Below, piece after piece: positions 22,413 to 23,664 of a stretch of DNA of 23,664 nt. The first letter of the stretch is position 1. Each line of letters opens with the position of its first letter. A model generated the notes under the pieces. It saw nothing but the letters and a program-made list of their open reading frames with translations. It did no database searches and was not told the origin of the DNA. Origin of the DNA: a virus; the IMG/VR virus record IMGVR_UViG_3300028837_000441, positions 1 through 23,664 of that record. The stretch is one strand, 5' to 3'. Made by a program: the position numbers and the translations under genes.

Positions 22413-22817
22413 ATGGCCAATATCAACCTACTGCGCACCGACGCCGAGAAGCTCGAACACGGCGCCTGGGTGCCCTATCATCTCGGCATCCGCCTAAAGA
22501 TCCGCGCGCACATGAACCCAGAGCACATCGTCGCGTTGCGGGCGATCGCACAGCGGCGCCGCAGTGAACTCAATGGGCGCGAATGGACGGACCGCGACGA
22601 GGACGAAGTCAAGCGCGAGGCGGCGGCGGTCGCGCTGCTGGTCGATTGGGAGAACGTCGAAGACGATCAGGGTGAGTCGATCCCCTATTCGCTGGACCAG
22701 GCGCTGGCCTGGTACGCCGAGGGCGACTTCAACCCACTCTGGGACTTCGTAGTGCTCCAGTCGCTGATCGAGCGCAACTTCCGCAAAGCGCAATTGGAGG
22801 CGGACGCAAAAAACTGA
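22413..22817 (+). CDS. Tail assembly chaperone, short form (G-like)
   Basis: The 134-residue protein ends at TGA 22815. It has LGIRLKIRAHMNPEHIVALR, then AAAVALLVDWENVEDDQGES and IPYSLDQALAWYAEGDF, the LLVDWENVEDDQG..IPYS block typical of tail chaperones upstream of tape-measure genes. The family helps the tape measure fold and the tail tube polymerise. Its last codons, GCA AAA AAC TGA, form an A AAA AAC slippery site, so a fraction of ribosomes should shift -1 and make a longer product. GGAG is nine bases before the ATG. Confidence 0.85.
   Translation: MANINLLRTDAEKLEHGAWVPYHLGIRLKIRAHMNPEHIVALRAIAQRRRSELNGREWTDRDEDEVKREAAAVALLVDWENVEDDQGESIPYSLDQALAWYAEGDFNPLWDFVVLQSLIERNFRKAQLEADAKN
22808..22814 (+). 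promoter_or_regulatory. -1 ribosomal frameshift slippery site, A AAA AAC
   Basis: The heptamer fits the X XXY YYZ form in the reading frame and lies immediately before the zero-frame TGA, which the -1 frame passes as CTG AGT. The -1 frame then runs 106 codons without a stop. Confidence 0.8.
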
Positions 22818-23134
22818 GTGACGCCCTGCTGTGGCTGCTCGACTGGGGGCCCTCGGTCAAACGATGGCACCGCCGGCGCTCGCAGGGCAAGGCTTCGCCG
22901 CTGGATTATCGACCGAATCTGCCGGCGAGGCTGACGTGGTATCTCGACGGCTTCATCTTTTTGAGCCGGCGACGGGCCAATACCGGATTCGGTGTCACCC
23001 CGATCAGCCTGGCCGAGATCCAGGCGTATTTGGACCTGGTTGCCGTGACGGAGCCCGAGACCCGCGAGAGTTTCGCACGACTGGCCGGGGCGATGGACGC
23101 GGCGCTGATGGAATGGCTGAATCATCATGGCTGA
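22814..23134 (+). CDS. Tail assembly chaperone long form, -1 frame extension (T part of G-T)
   Basis: Read in the -1 frame after the slip at 22808-22814, this part starts LSDALLWLLDWGPSVKRW and continues through YRPNLPARLTWYLDGFIFL, a segment of RRR-ANTGFGVTPISLAEIQ and LAGAMDAALMEWLNHHG, ending at TGA 23132. The joined product has 240 residues. The frame has no start codon near its beginning, so frameshifting is the natural explanation. In lambda-like phages gpGT binds the tape measure protein and the tail tube. The end overlaps the tape-measure start by 8 bases. Confidence 0.8.
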   Translation: MSDALLWLLDWGPSVKRWHRRRSQGKASPLDYRPNLPARLTWYLDGFIFLSRRRANTGFGVTPISLAEIQAYLDLVAVTEPETRESFARLAGAMDAALMEWLNHHG

Positions 23135-23664
23135 TATGCGGCAAGCGACATTGACGTTGAAGGTGGACAGCCGCCAGGCTGTGAGGGGGTTGCAAGAGTA
23201 TATCCGCACGGCCGACGGCGTGCAGGTGAGCAGCACGCGCACGACCTCGGCGCTGACCAAAGTCACCGGCGCGCTGGGCGGGATGTATCTGGCCTATCGC
23301 GGGGTTTCCTACCTCAAGGGCGCGATTCAAGAGCACGCCAAGTTCGAGCAGAACCTCGCCAACGTCTCCACGATGCTCAGCGAGCAGACGATGCGCCACC
23401 TGCCCGGCTATTCACGGGCGCTGCGCAAGCTTAGTGTGGAGGTCGGTGAGGGCACCGGGACGCTCAGCAAGGGCCTCTACGATATCCTGTCAGCCAGCGT
23501 GGCGGCCGAACACGCGATGGGCCTACTGGAGGTCTCTAGCAAGGCGGCCAAGGCGGGCCTGACCGATACGGGAACGGCGGCGGATGCGCTGACGACGATT
23601 CTCAATTCCTACAAGATGTCGGCGGCCGAAGCCGCCGACGTCAGTGATGTCCTCTTCGCTACCG
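23127..23664 (+). CDS. Tape measure protein, N-terminal part (truncated by window)
   Basis: ATG 23127 opens MADMRQATLTLKVDSRQAV, and the frame stays open to the window end (179 residues seen). The segment IQEHAKFEQNLANVSTML and the following helices (AEHAMGLLEVSSKAAKAG, GTAADALTTILNSYKMSA) match the TP901-type tape-measure core: kFe..lanvstml..., then ALT.ILNSYKMSA. This protein sets tail length, is later expelled during infection and normally exceeds 600 residues. It overlaps the chaperone extension. An alternative ATG is at 23136. Confidence 0.85.
   Translation, partial: MADMRQATLTLKVDSRQAVRGLQEYIRTADGVQVSSTRTTSALTKVTGALGGMYLAYRGVSYLKGAIQEHAKFEQNLANVSTMLSEQTMRHLPGYSRALRKLSVEVGEGTGTLSKGLYDILSASVAAEHAMGLLEVSSKAAKAGLTDTGTAADALTTILNSYKMSAAEAADVSDVLFAT

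Noticed and set aside
22831-23154. Separate gene starting at ATG 22831
   Set aside because: It is in a different frame from the -1 extension and has no plausible fold; the frameshifted chaperone explains this stretch.

Overview
The window is a contiguous piece of a tailed double-stranded DNA bacteriophage (or prophage) genome. Every gene I can support lies on the + strand. The late-gene order (terminase, portal, head morphogenesis protein, scaffold, coat, connectors, tail terminator, tail tube, tail chaperone with a -1 frameshift, tape measure) is that of a long-tailed phage, most likely a siphovirus; no contractile-sheath gene is seen. The sequence is GC-rich, with strong Shine-Dalgarno sites and many ATGA or TAATG junctions. 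The host cannot be named. Two predicted lipoproteins suggest expression in a cell with a lipoprotein export pathway. No integrase, repressor or bacterial flank is visible, so the sequence does not say whether it is a prophage.

Region 1 (1-5233) is early or accessory: the end of a clamp-loader-like AAA+ ATPase, a small lipoprotein, an HNH endonuclease with NUMOD3-like motifs, then a tightly packed run of radical SAM protein, ASCH-domain protein, DUF488 protein, a long methyltransferase-like protein with a possible Mom-like C-terminus, and a ParB/sulfiredoxin-fold protein. I read this run as a possible nucleic-acid modification or anti-restriction module. A tRNA-Gly-like cloverleaf (5192-5262) overlaps the end of the ParB gene and is followed by a hairpin terminator.

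Region 2 (5325-8665) holds the putative small and the large terminase, a D12-class adenine methylase with an internal 48-bp tandem duplication, a small unknown protein and a strong terminator.

Region 3 (8676-15086) opens with a good sigma-70-like promoter and holds a glycine-zipper lipoprotein, a small protein, the DUF4055 portal, an RG-rich microprotein, the head morphogenesis protein, a terminator, scaffold, P22-like coat protein and a protein with a C-terminal HeH/SAP-like motif.

Region 4 (15198-18879) is a virion-surface insert: a LamG-like adhesin with 41-residue repeats (two copies identical in DNA), a structural protein, a SAM methyltransferase and a glycosyltransferase.

Region 5 (18882-23664) is the head-tail junction and tail: a protein with a carboxypeptidase-regulatory-like domain, a connector, a basic 20-residue microprotein, a probable head-closure gene split between two frames, an HK97 gp10-like protein, a tail terminator, the tail tube, tail chaperones G and G-T joined by an A AAA AAC slip site, and the start of the tape measure protein, which runs off the end.
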